This document shows, in pieces, positions 17,720-26,992 of a stretch of DNA of 64,000 bases (position 1 is the first letter of the stretch; every line of letters starts with the position of its first letter). The position numbers were made by a program, and so were the translations under genes. Origin of the DNA: Solirubrobacteraceae bacterium (GTDB taxonomy: Bacteria > Actinomycetota > Thermoleophilia > Solirubrobacterales > Solirubrobacteraceae); contig JADGPP010000005.1 in assembly GCA_017882375.1 (NCBI GenBank), forward strand, positions 23,803 through 87,802, written 5' to 3'. The notes under the pieces were generated by a model. The model made no database searches, was not told the DNA's origin, and worked only from the letters and a program-made list of their open reading frames with translations.

Positions 17720-18802
17720 GTGCCCTCGACCCTGCGCCGCACTGCCCTCTATGACCAGCACGTGGCGGCGGGGGCGAAGCTGGTCGAGTTCGCCGGTTGG
17801 GAGATGCCCGTGCAGTACGAGGGCGTCGCGGCCGAGCACCGCGCGGTGCGCGAGGCTGCGGGTGTGTTCGACGTCTCGCACATGGGCGAGATCGAAGTGT
17901 CCGGCCCGCAGGCGCTACAGCTGTTGCAGCGACTGCTCTCAAACGACGTCGCGCAGATCGCGCTCGAGCTCGACGGCGGCGGTGCGCAGTACAGCGTGCT
18001 CTGCCGCGAGGACGGCGGCGTGCTCGACGACCTGTTCACCTATCGCCTCGACACCGACCGCTACCTGACCGTCACCAACGCCGCCAACCACGAGCGCGAC
18101 CTCGACTGGTTTCAGACGCACGCGCGCGACTTCCCCGAGGCTCAGGTCGTCGACCGGATCGACGACTACGCGATGATCGCCGTGCAGGGTCCGCTGGCGC
18201 GCGGCATCGTGCAGGCGATCTCCGATGCGCCGCTGCCCGCGCGCATGGCCGCCGCGACGCGTCGCCTGGCCGGCGAGGAGGTGCTCGTGTGCGGCACCGG
18301 CTACACCGGCGAGGATGGCGTCGAGCTGCTTTGCAGCCCCGCCGAAGCTGCCGGCCTGTGGGACGAGCTCGTGCGCCGCGGCGCCGTGCCCGCCGGGCTT
18401 GCCGCGCGCGACACGCTGCGCCTGGAGGTCTGCTTTCACCTCTACGGCAACGACCTGTCGACCGAGCGCGGCCCGATCGAAGCCGGCCTCGGCTGGTGTT
18501 GTCGCGAGGACACTCACTTCATCGGCGCGGATGCCGTGCGCGCGGTGCGCGAGTCCGGCCCGCGCGAGAAGCTCGTCGCGTTCGCGATCGACGGGCCCGG
18601 CATCGCCCGCCAGGGCAACCTGGTCGCCGGCGGCGGCGAGGTGACCAGCGGAACGATGTCGCCGAGCCTCGGCGTGGGCATCGGCATGGCTTACGTCCCC
18701 GCCGAGCACGCCGCGCCCGGCACGGCGCTGGAAATCGACGTTCGTGGCAAGATGCGCCGCGCCGTCGTCAAGCAGAAGCCGCTCTACCGAAAGGGCTCGT
18801 GA
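17720..18802 (+). CDS. gcvT: Glycine cleavage system T protein (aminomethyltransferase)
   Basis: LRRTALYDQHVAAGAKLVEFAGWEMPVQY, GTGYTGEDGVEL. Confidence 0.95.
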   Translation: MPSTLRRTALYDQHVAAGAKLVEFAGWEMPVQYEGVAAEHRAVREAAGVFDVSHMGEIEVSGPQALQLLQRLLSNDVAQIALELDGGGAQYSVLCREDGGVLDDLFTYRLDTDRYLTVTNAANHERDLDWFQTHARDFPEAQVVDRIDDYAMIAVQGPLARGIVQAISDAPLPARMAAATRRLAGEEVLVCGTGYTGEDGVELLCSPAEAAGLWDELVRRGAVPAGLAARDTLRLEVCFHLYGNDLSTERGPIEAGLGWCCREDTHFIGADAVRAVRESGPREKLVAFAIDGPGIARQGNLVAGGGEVTSGTMSPSLGVGIGMAYVPAEHAAPGTALEIDVRGKMRRAVVKQKPLYRKGS

Positions 18803-19201
18803 ATGGCCGAGGCAAGCTACCCCGAGGATCTGCTCTACCACCCCGAGCACGACTGGGCGCGCATCGACGCCGCCGACCCTGCTGTGGCGACGCTCGGCAT
18901 CACCTGGTACGCCCAGGATTCGCTCGGCGAGGTCGTCTTCTTCGACCTGCCGGCGGTCGGCGCCAGCGTCAGCAAGGACGCCTCCTACGCCGAGGTCGAG
19001 TCGGTCAAGGCCGTCTCGGACGTGATCGCCCCGCTGTCCGGTGAGATCGTCGAGGTCAACGAGGCGCTCGCCGACGACCTGCAGAAGATCAACGAGGACC
19101 CCTACGGCGAGGGCTGGCTGGTCAAGGTGCGCATCGCCGATCCCGCCGAGCGCGAGCAGCTGATGGACGCGCGCGCGTATGCAGCCACGCTCGGTGGCTA
19201 G
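18803..19201 (+). CDS. gcvH: Glycine cleavage system H protein
   Basis: GITWYAQDSLGEVVFFDLP, EVESVKAVSDVIAPLSG lipoyl motif. Confidence 0.96.
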   Translation: MAEASYPEDLLYHPEHDWARIDAADPAVATLGITWYAQDSLGEVVFFDLPAVGASVSKDASYAEVESVKAVSDVIAPLSGEIVEVNEALADDLQKINEDPYGEGWLVKVRIADPAEREQLMDARAYAATLGG

Positions 19202-19216
19202 GCTGACGCCAGCACC

Positions 19217-20632
19217 TTGAGCCGTTACACCGCCATCACCCCCGCGGACCTCGACGCGATGCTCGCCGCCATCGGCGTGTCATCCGTGCAGGAGATCTTC
19301 GAGCGCCAGATCCCCGAGGGGGTCCGCCTCGGCCGCGAGCTCGACCTCCCACAGGGCCTCTCCGAGCAGGAGGTCTTCGCGCACCTGTCGCAGCTCGCTG
19401 CGCGCAACGTCTCAGCCGAAGACGAGCTGAGCTTCCTCGGCGCCGGCATGTACGACCACTACGTGCCCGCGCTGATCGACATGCTGATGGAGCGCTCGGA
19501 GTTCCTCACCCCGTACACGCCGTATCAGCCGGAGATCTCCCAGGGCGGGCTGCAGGTGATGTTCGAGTACCAGACGGCGATCTCCGAGCTCACCGGCCTG
19601 CCCGTCTCCAACGCCTCGACCTACGAGGGCCCGTCGGCGGTCGCCGCAGCGGCCTACCTGGCCAAGCTGCACAACTCAAAGCGGCGCCTGGTCATCAGCG
19701 CCGGGCTTCATCCGCACACGATCGAGACGCTGCGCACGCTCGCGCACGGCTACGGCATGGAGGTCGTGCTGGTGGCGCTGACCACCTGCTCCGCCGGCGC
19801 TGCCCCCGGCTCCACCGGCGGCGTCACCGATCCCGACGCCTGGGCGGGCGCGATCGACGACGACACCAGCGCCGCGATCTTCGCGCAGCCGAACTTCTAC
19901 GGCGCCGTGGAGGACGCCGCGGCGCTCAGCGCCGCCGCCAAGGACGCCGGCGAGCCGGTGGTGATCGCCCAGGTCGACCCGATCACGCTCGGCATCCTTC
20001 AGCCGCCGGGCGCGTGCGGCGTCGACGTCGCCGTCGGCGAGGGCCAGCCGCTCGGCAACCGCCTGGACTTCGGCGGGCCGTCCTTCGGCTTCTTCGCCGC
20101 GCGCGAGGAGTACCTGCGCCGGATGCCCGGGCGGATCGCCGGCGAGACCGTCGACGTCGACGGGCGGCGCGGCTTCGTGCTCACGCTGCAGACGCGCGAG
20201 CAGCACATCCGCCGCGAGAAGGCCACCTCGAACATCTGCACCGCGCAGGCGCTCAACGCGCTCGCCGGCGTCGTCTACCTGGCGTGGCTCGGGCGCCGCG
20301 GGATCGTCGAGCTGGGCGAGCTGCTGCTCTCGCGCACGCACTATGCGCGCGAGCAGCTCGCCGCGCTGGCCGGCGTGGAGAAGCTGCACGAGCAGTCCGT
20401 CGTCCGCGAGTTCGCGCTGCGCCTCGATGCCGATGTCGCCGCCGTTCGCGGGCGTTGTCTGGCCCAGGGCGTCAACCCGGGCGTCGACGTTCAGGCGCTC
20501 AGCGGCCGCGACGAGGATCGCGGGGTGCTGCTCGTGGCGATCACAGAGCGGCGCTCGCGCGCTGACATCGATCGGCTGGCCGAGGTGCTGGGAGCCGCCG
20601 TCGCGTCCGAGCGCCAGGCGGTGCCCGCGTGA
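19217..20632 (+). CDS. gcvPA: Glycine dehydrogenase (decarboxylating) subunit 1
   Basis: SRYTAITPADLDAMLAAIGV..., GMYDHYVPALID, YTPYQPEISQGGLQ. Confidence 0.95.
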   Translation: MSRYTAITPADLDAMLAAIGVSSVQEIFERQIPEGVRLGRELDLPQGLSEQEVFAHLSQLAARNVSAEDELSFLGAGMYDHYVPALIDMLMERSEFLTPYTPYQPEISQGGLQVMFEYQTAISELTGLPVSNASTYEGPSAVAAAAYLAKLHNSKRRLVISAGLHPHTIETLRTLAHGYGMEVVLVALTTCSAGAAPGSTGGVTDPDAWAGAIDDDTSAAIFAQPNFYGAVEDAAALSAAAKDAGEPVVIAQVDPITLGILQPPGACGVDVAVGEGQPLGNRLDFGGPSFGFFAAREEYLRRMPGRIAGETVDVDGRRGFVLTLQTREQHIRREKATSNICTAQALNALAGVVYLAWLGRRGIVELGELLLSRTHYAREQLAALAGVEKLHEQSVVREFALRLDADVAAVRGRCLAQGVNPGVDVQALSGRDEDRGVLLVAITERRSRADIDRLAEVLGAAVASERQAVPA

Positions 20633-22209
20633 GCGCGATCGACGAAAACCACCTTCACGCCGATCCGGGGATCGACGGCCACCATCCCCACCATCCCGCG
20701 ACCGCGGCCGCCGCCGGGCCGATGCAGCGCGAGCGCGCGCGGACGATCTTCCAGAAGGGCTCGCCCGGGCGGCGCGCGTTCGTCTGCCCGCCGCTGGACG
20801 TGCCGATGCCCGACGCCGAGGAGCTGTTGCCCAAGCGTTTTCGCCGTGAGCAGCCGCCGCGCCTGCCGGAGGTCTCAGAGCCGGAGATCGTGCGCCACTA
20901 CGTCGGCATCTCCAAGCGCAACTTCGATCTGGACTCGGGCTTCTATCCGCTCGGCTCGTGCACGATGAAGCACAACCCGCGCCTGCACGAGCGCGCCGCC
21001 GCGCTGCCCGGTCATGCGCGGCTGCACCCGCTGCAGGACCCCGAGCGCGCGCAGGGCGCGCTTGAGCTGATGTTCAACCTGCAGGGCGCGCTGGCGGAGA
21101 TCTCCGGCCTGCCGCACGTCTCGCTGCAGCCCTCGGCGGGCTCGCACGGCGAGCTCGCGGGCGTTCTGCTGACGCGTGCCTACCACGAGGATCGCGGCGA
21201 GACGCGCCACAAGGTGCTCACGCCCGACACCGCACACGGAACCAACCCGGCGACCGTCACGATGGCCGGGCTGGAGGTCGTCAAGCTCGCGACCAACCCC
21301 GACGGCGGCATCGACCTCGACGATCTGCGCGCGAAGGCCGATTCCGACGTCGCCTGCCTGATGCTCACCAACCCGAACACGCTCGGGCTGTTCGACCCGA
21401 ACATCGAGGAGATCGCGGCAATCGTGCACGGCGTCGGCGCGACGCTGTACTACGACGGCGCGAACCTCAATGCCGTCATGGGCCTCTCGCGCCCCGGCGA
21501 CATGGGCTTTGACATCGTGCACTTCAACCTGCACAAGTCCTTCACCCAGCCGCACGGCGGCGGCGGCCCGGGATCCGGCCCGATCGCCGTGTCCGAGCGC
21601 ATCGCCCCGTTCCTGCCGCGCCCGGTCGTCGCGCGCGACGGCGACGGCTCCTTCGCGCTGGACTTCGACCGCGAGCCCGGATCGAAGTCGATCGGGCGCC
21701 TGCGCGGCTTCCACGGCAACTACGGCTGCTTCGTGCGCTCTTATGCCTACATCTGCTCGCTCGGCGCCGACGGGCTCAAGGACGCCTCCGAAGTGGCCGT
21801 GCTCAACGCCAACTACCTGCTCGCCCGGCTGCGCGAGAAGGGCGTTGCCGAGCACCTGCCGCTGGCCTACGGCGAGCTCTGCATGCACGAGTTCGTGCTC
21901 TCCGGCGGCCCGATGAAGCGCGCGCTGAAGATCAAGACGCTCGATCTCGCCAAGCGCCTGCTCGACTTCGGCTTTCACCCGCCGACCGTCTACTTCCCGT
22001 TGCTCGTCGACGAGGCGCTGATGATCGAGCCGACCGAGACCGAGACCAAGGAGACGCTCGACGCGTTCGCCGATGCGATCGCGCAGATCCTCGCCGAGGC
22101 GGCCGCCGACCCCGAGATCGCGCTCGGCGCGCCCTACTCCACGCCCGTGCGGCGCCTAGACGAGGTGGCGGCGGCCAAGCGTCCGGTCATCCGCCAGGCG
22201 CTCGACTAG
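20629..22209 (+). CDS. gcvPB: Glycine dehydrogenase (decarboxylating) subunit 2
   Basis: FYPLGSCTMKHNPR, DTAHGTNPA, NLHKSFTQPHGGGGPGSGP. Confidence 0.95.
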   Translation: MSAIDENHLHADPGIDGHHPHHPATAAAAGPMQRERARTIFQKGSPGRRAFVCPPLDVPMPDAEELLPKRFRREQPPRLPEVSEPEIVRHYVGISKRNFDLDSGFYPLGSCTMKHNPRLHERAAALPGHARLHPLQDPERAQGALELMFNLQGALAEISGLPHVSLQPSAGSHGELAGVLLTRAYHEDRGETRHKVLTPDTAHGTNPATVTMAGLEVVKLATNPDGGIDLDDLRAKADSDVACLMLTNPNTLGLFDPNIEEIAAIVHGVGATLYYDGANLNAVMGLSRPGDMGFDIVHFNLHKSFTQPHGGGGPGSGPIAVSERIAPFLPRPVVARDGDGSFALDFDREPGSKSIGRLRGFHGNYGCFVRSYAYICSLGADGLKDASEVAVLNANYLLARLREKGVAEHLPLAYGELCMHEFVLSGGPMKRALKIKTLDLAKRLLDFGFHPPTVYFPLLVDEALMIEPTETETKETLDAFADAIAQILAEAAADPEIALGAPYSTPVRRLDEVAAAKRPVIRQALD

Positions 22210-22220
22210 GCTCAGCGCCG

Positions 22221-23258
22221 ATGGCGATCTCCTACCGCGAGCTCGGCAGCACCGGCGTAAAGGTCAGCCCGCTGTGCCTCGGCGCGATGATGTTCGGGGC
22301 TTGGGGCAACACCGACCACGAGGACTCGATCCGGATCATCCACCGCGCGCTCGACGCGGGCATCAACTTCATCGACACCGCCGACGTGTACTCGCGCGGC
22401 GAGTCCGAGGAGATCGTCGGCGAGGCGCTCGCCGGGGGGCGCCGCGACTCGGTCGTGCTCGCCACCAAGGTGCACGGCAAGATGCACGACGACGATCCCA
22501 ACCAGTTCGGCAACACGCGTCGCTGGATCGTCCAAGAGGTCGAGAACAGCCTGCGGCGTCTGAAGACCGACTGGATCGACCTCTACCAGATACACCGCCC
22601 CGAGCTCGACACCGACATCGACGAGACGCTCGGCGCGCTGACCGACCTCGTGCGCGCTGGCAAGGTCCGCTACATCGGCAGCTCGACGTTCCCCCCGGGT
22701 CAGATCGTCGAGGCCCAGTGGGTCGCGCAGCGGCGCGGACGCGAGCGCTTCGTCTGCGAGCAGCCGCCCTACTCGCTGCTGCACCGCGCGATCGAGGCGG
22801 AGGTGCTGCCGGTGTGTGAGAAGCACCGCATGGGCGTGATCGCGTGGAGCCCGCTGGCCGGCGGTTGGCTGTCGGGCAAATACGGCAAGGGGGGCCAGTC
22901 GCCGGACACCAGCAGGCGCGCGCAGATGATGCCCTCGCGCTTTGACATGTCGCTGGCGGCCAACCAGGCAAAGCTCCAGGCCGTGGATGCCTTCACCAAC
23001 CTCGCCGAGCAGTCGGGCATGACGCTGATCGAGCTCGCGCTGGCGTTCGTCACGACCCATCCCGCAGTGACCGCCGCGATCATCGGGCCGCGTACGATGG
23101 GGCAGCTGGAGAGCCAGCTGCCGGCGCTCTCGCAAACGCTCGACGCACAGACCCTCGACCGGATCGACGAGATCGTCGCGCCCGGGACGAACGTCAAAGC
23201 CGACGAGCGTGGTTGGGATCCGCCGTGGCTGACCGACAGCGCCCTGCGGCGGCGCTGA
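22221..23258 (+). CDS. Aldo/keto reductase
   Basis: YRELGSTGVKVSPLCLGAMMFG, FIDTADVYSRGESEEIVG, DLYQIHRPELDTDI. Confidence 0.92.
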   Translation: MAISYRELGSTGVKVSPLCLGAMMFGAWGNTDHEDSIRIIHRALDAGINFIDTADVYSRGESEEIVGEALAGGRRDSVVLATKVHGKMHDDDPNQFGNTRRWIVQEVENSLRRLKTDWIDLYQIHRPELDTDIDETLGALTDLVRAGKVRYIGSSTFPPGQIVEAQWVAQRRGRERFVCEQPPYSLLHRAIEAEVLPVCEKHRMGVIAWSPLAGGWLSGKYGKGGQSPDTSRRAQMMPSRFDMSLAANQAKLQAVDAFTNLAEQSGMTLIELALAFVTTHPAVTAAIIGPRTMGQLESQLPALSQTLDAQTLDRIDEIVAPGTNVKADERGWDPPWLTDSALRRR

Positions 23259-23274
23259 GCGACGGCGAGACCGC

Positions 23275-24288
23275 GTGCGCATCTTCTCCGGCATCCAGCC
23301 CACCGGGCGCAAGCACCTGGGCAACTACATCGGCGCGATCGTCCAGTACGTCTCCAGCCAGGACCGCGGCGAGGGCTTCTTCTGCATCGTCGACCTGCAT
23401 GCGATCACCGTCGCCTACGACCCGGCCGAGCTGCGCCAGCGCACCTATGACACGACAGCGATCCTGCTCGCGGCGGGACTCGATCCGGCGCGCTGCACGC
23501 TGTTTCGCCAGTCAGACGTCCCGCAACACACCGGGCTGACCTGGCTGCTGTCCAGCGTCACCGAGCTCGGGCGCCTGCAACGCATGCACCAGTTCCGCGA
23601 CAAGTCGCTGGCCCAGCGCGAGCTCGTCCCGGCGGCGCTGCTGCTGTATCCGGTGCTGCAGGCCGCCGATGTGCTTGCCTACCGTGCCCACGAGGTGCCC
23701 GTCGGCGAGGACCAGCGCGAGCACCTGGAGCTGATGCGCGACGTCGCGCGGCGCTTCAACGCACGCTTTGGCGATGGCGAGGACGTGCTCGTCGTTCCCG
23801 AGCACCGCATCCCGCAGGTCGGCGCGCGGGTCATGGACCTGCAGGACCCGACGCGCAAGATGTCCACGACGGGCGGCTCCGAACAGGGGACCGTGTACGT
23901 GCTCGACGAGCCCAAGGCGATCGAGAAGAAGCTCAAGAGCGCCGTCACCGACTCCGGCTCGGAGGTTCGCCGCGCGTCCGACAAGCCTGGCGTCAGCAAC
24001 CTGATCGAGATCCTCGCCGCCGTGCGCGGCTCAGACCCTGCGGCGGTCGAGGCAGAGCTCGCACAGGCGCGTTACGGCGAGCTGAAGGCGGCGGTCGCCA
24101 CCGCCGTCGTCGACTACCTCGCGCCGGTGCGCGAACGCTACGAGCGCCTGCGCGCCGACGAGGACGCGCTCGAGCAGATCCTCTCAGATGGCGCCGTGCG
24201 CGCCGAGACGATCGCCGCCGAGACGCTCGCCGACGTGCGCGAGCGCATGGGCGTCGGCGGTCCCCGTCGGGCGCGGACAGTAACTTGA
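23275..24288 (+). CDS. trpS: Tryptophanyl-tRNA synthetase
   Basis: FSGIQPTGRKHLGNYIGAI (HIGH-like), KMSTT (KMSKS-like). Confidence 0.95.
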   Translation: MRIFSGIQPTGRKHLGNYIGAIVQYVSSQDRGEGFFCIVDLHAITVAYDPAELRQRTYDTTAILLAAGLDPARCTLFRQSDVPQHTGLTWLLSSVTELGRLQRMHQFRDKSLAQRELVPAALLLYPVLQAADVLAYRAHEVPVGEDQREHLELMRDVARRFNARFGDGEDVLVVPEHRIPQVGARVMDLQDPTRKMSTTGGSEQGTVYVLDEPKAIEKKLKSAVTDSGSEVRRASDKPGVSNLIEILAAVRGSDPAAVEAELAQARYGELKAAVATAVVDYLAPVRERYERLRADEDALEQILSDGAVRAETIAAETLADVRERMGVGGPRRARTVT

Positions 24289-24292
24289 GCGC

Positions 24293-25075
24293 ATGAGCCT
24301 GGCGACGCTGGAGCTTGACTTGGAGGTCTTCACGGGCCCGTTCGACCTGCTGCTGACGCTCGTGCTGCGCGAAGAGGTCGACCTGCTCGAGCTGCAGCTA
24401 GCCGAGGTCGTGCTCGCCTACCTCGACCACCTCGAGGAGCGCGGCGAGCTGGACCTGGAGACCGCGACGGAGTTCATCGTGCTGATCGCGGCGTTGCTGG
24501 AGCTGAAGTCGCGGCTGATGCTGATGGGCGAGGAGGAAGAGGAGCTCGACATCGAGCCGGAGCAGGCCGCCGAGGAGCTGCTCGCGCGGATGCTCGACGC
24601 GCGCCGCTACCGTTCGGCGGCAGCTCACCTCGGCGAGCTGCTGGCGCAGGAGCGCGGAGTTTGCTTCCGCGAGGCGCCGCTGCCGGCGGGCCTGCGGCGA
24701 ACGATCGTCGCCCCGGCCGCGGGCTCACAGGACCCGCAGGTGCTCGGCGAGGCGATGGGCCGCCTGCTGCTGATGCCTGCGCAGATCAACCTGCGCCACG
24801 TCGCCGTTGCGCGCGTCGCCGTGGCCGAGCGACTGGCGCTGCTGCGCGGTCTGCTGCGGCGCGGGGCGTTCAGCTTCGACGAGGCCGTGCGCGGCGCCGA
24901 CCGGATGACCGTCGCGGTGACGCTGTTCGCGCTGCTGGAGCTGTACAAACGCGGCGAGGCCGACTGGGAGCAGGGTGAGAACTTCGGCGAGATCGCCGTG
25001 CACGCCCCAGAGGCCGCCCTCCCCGCGGTGCCAGTCACGCTGGCCGGCACAGCCGCCGGAGGGCTCGCGGGGTGA
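24293..25075 (+). CDS. scpA: Segregation and condensation protein A
   Basis: FTGPFDLLLTLVLREEVDLLELQLAEVV; adjacent scpB. Confidence 0.93.
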   Translation: MSLATLELDLEVFTGPFDLLLTLVLREEVDLLELQLAEVVLAYLDHLEERGELDLETATEFIVLIAALLELKSRLMLMGEEEEELDIEPEQAAEELLARMLDARRYRSAAAHLGELLAQERGVCFREAPLPAGLRRTIVAPAAGSQDPQVLGEAMGRLLLMPAQINLRHVAVARVAVAERLALLRGLLRRGAFSFDEAVRGADRMTVAVTLFALLELYKRGEADWEQGENFGEIAVHAPEAALPAVPVTLAGTAAGGLAG

Positions 25076-25674
25076 GCGATGCGCCCGCTGACGCTCCAAG
25101 CCTGGCGCGTACGGTCGAGTCGCTGCTGTTCCTCTCGACCGATCCGCTGAGCACGGCGGAGCTGGCCGAGGCGACGCAGGCCGGAGAGGGGGCGGTGGCG
25201 ACCGCGCTAGCGCTGCTGTCAGAACGCCACGCGCCGGGACGCTCGGGCATCGCGCTGCGCGAGCTCGGCGGCGGCTGGACGTTCGCCAGCGATCCCGGCT
25301 CCGAGGACGCCGCGCGGCGCCTGTTCAGCCGACCGCGCGTCTCCACGCTGACCCCGGCGCAGGCCGAGACGCTGGCGATCGTCGCCTACCTGCAGCCGGT
25401 CTCGCGACCGGAGATCGCACGCATCCGCGGTGTGAGCGCCGATTCGGCCGTCGCGACGCTGCTCGACCGCGGCCTGATCGACGAGGCCGGTCACTCGCAG
25501 TTCGGCGCCGTCATCTACCGCACGACCACGCAGTTCCTCAAGCTGTTCGGTCTGCGCAAGCTCGACGAGCTGCCCGACGTCGCCCGCTGGGACCCGACGC
25601 CCGAGGAGCAGGCCGAGCTGCGCGATCGGCTTCTTCGCGCCGGCGAGGCGCGCGCGGGCGGCGGCGAGTCCTGA
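25072..25674 (+). CDS. scpB: Segregation and condensation protein B
   Basis: ESLLFLSTDPLSTAELAEA, LAIVAYLQPVSRPEIARIRGV. Confidence 0.93.
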   Translation: MSDAPADAPSLARTVESLLFLSTDPLSTAELAEATQAGEGAVATALALLSERHAPGRSGIALRELGGGWTFASDPGSEDAARRLFSRPRVSTLTPAQAETLAIVAYLQPVSRPEIARIRGVSADSAVATLLDRGLIDEAGHSQFGAVIYRTTTQFLKLFGLRKLDELPDVARWDPTPEEQAELRDRLLRAGEARAGGGES

Positions 25675-25727
25675 GGCTTGATGCGGGTTCATCGCCCGCA
25701 TCGCGCACTGCGCGCGGCGCACAGCGT

Positions 25728-25829
25728 GGGCTGAGTGTGTGCGCAAATAACGCCAGCGATAGCCATAGTAGTTACGCAGCGCCGGGCTGAGTGTGCGCAG
25801 ATAGCGCTGGCGATAGCCATAGTATTTAC
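25728..25829. repeat. Two-copy imperfect tandem repeat, ~55 bp period
   Basis: GGGCTGAGTGTGTGCGCAAATAACGCCAGCGATAGCCATAGTAGTTAC and GGGCTGAGTGTGCGCAGATAGCGCTGGCGATAGCCATAGTATTTAC. Confidence 0.8.
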
Positions 25830-25843
25830 ATCGTATATACGAT
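25830..25843. repeat. 14-bp AT-rich perfect palindrome
   Basis: ATCGTATATACGAT. Confidence 0.8.
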
Positions 25844-25957
25844 TGCTATCGCAGTTCGCGTAAAGAGGACACAGCCCACTGTCCCTCTGGCAATCTGCTC
25901 GCGAACAGATCAGAGACCCAGAGACTCCAACCCGCATCAAGCCTCTCGTCGACGCGG

Positions 25958-26971
25958 TCAGGTCGCTCGTGCGGCCAGCTGGCCGCAGGCTGCGTCGATG
26001 TCCTGCCCGCGCGTGAGGCGGATCGTCGCGGGGATCTCGTTTGCCAGCAGGGCGTCGCGGAAGGCGGCGATCGAGGCGCGCATGGAGCCCTCATACGGCG
26101 AGCCGGTGGGGTTGTAGGGGATCAGGTTGACCTTGAAGATCGAGGTTTCCCCCTCGCGCTTGCGCGCGAGCGCGCGAGCCAGCGCGAGCGCCTGCTCGTA
26201 GCGGTCGTTTACGCCCTTGAGCATCACGTACTCGACGAACACGCGCCGGCGCTTGCGCGCGTAGAAGGCGCGGCACGCCTCGATCACGTCGTCCAGCGGA
26301 TAGCGCTCGTTGACGGGCATCAGCTCCGAGCGCAGCGCGTCGTCGGCCGCGTGCAGCGACAGCGCCAGGCGCAGCGGCATGTCCTGTTCGGTCAGCCGTT
26401 CGATCCCGGGAATCCAGCCGACGGTGGAGATCGCCGTGTGGCGGTGGCCGATACCCAGGTCGGGCAGGCGCTCGCATGCGCCGAGCACGTTGTCGAGGTT
26501 GAGCATCGGCTCGCCCATGCCCATGAACACGCAGTTCGTGACGCCCTGCGGCGCGGACTCCAGGCGGCGGAAGTGCAGCGCCTGGTCGATGATCTCCGAG
26601 GCGGTGAGGTTGCGCGCGAATTTCATCTGCCCGGTCGCGCAGAAGGTGCACGTCAGCGGACAGCCCGACTGCGAGGAGACGCAGATCGAGCGGCGCCCGT
26701 CGCGGTAGCGCATCAGCACGGCCTCCAGCGGGCGCCCGTCGGCGGTCGCGAACAGCGCCTTGACCGTGCCATCTGCGGCACGCGCCTCGTCGCGCAACGT
26801 GAGACTGGAGAACGGCAGCTCGCGCTGCAGCGTCTCGCGCAGCGACGCCGGCAGGTCGGTCATCTCCTGAAAGCTCGTCGCGCCCCTCGCCGTCCATGCC
26901 CACACCTGCCGCGCGCGAAAGCGCGGCTGGTCGCTTGCGGCGAGCGTCTTCTCGAGCAGGGGGAGGTCCAT
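25958..26971 (-). CDS. rlmN: Dual-specificity RNA methyltransferase RlmN (radical SAM)
   Basis: SSQSGCPLTCTFCATGQMKFARNLTASEI, FMGMGEPMLNLDNV. Confidence 0.95.
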   Translation of the reverse strand: MDLPLLEKTLAASDQPRFRARQVWAWTARGATSFQEMTDLPASLRETLQRELPFSSLTLRDEARAADGTVKALFATADGRPLEAVLMRYRDGRRSICVSSQSGCPLTCTFCATGQMKFARNLTASEIIDQALHFRRLESAPQGVTNCVFMGMGEPMLNLDNVLGACERLPDLGIGHRHTAISTVGWIPGIERLTEQDMPLRLALSLHAADDALRSELMPVNERYPLDDVIEACRAFYARKRRRVFVEYVMLKGVNDRYEQALALARALARKREGETSIFKVNLIPYNPTGSPYEGSMRASIAAFRDALLANEIPATIRLTRGQDIDAACGQLAARAT

Positions 26972-26992
26972 GACTTCCTATGGTTGCAGCAC

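Larger units (their letters stand above)
25673..25945. repeat. 273-bp element bounded by perfect 17-bp inverted repeats (MITE-like or structured ncRNA candidate)
   Basis: GAGGCTTGATGCGGGTT (25673-25689) and AACCCGCATCAAGCCTC (25929-25945) are exact reverse complements. Nested IRs: TGGGCTG/CAGCCCA (25727-33/25872-78) and GCGATAGC/GCTATCGC (25810-17/25845-52). Confidence 0.75.

Noticed and set aside
25689-25940. Minus ORF of 83 aa with repeated TMAIA..ICAH motif
   Set aside because: The amino-acid repeat is just the translation of the tandem DNA repeat in the non-coding element; no homology-like signal.
25791-26117. Plus ORF of 108 aa
   Set aside because: Runs from the repeat element into antisense of rlmN; spurious.
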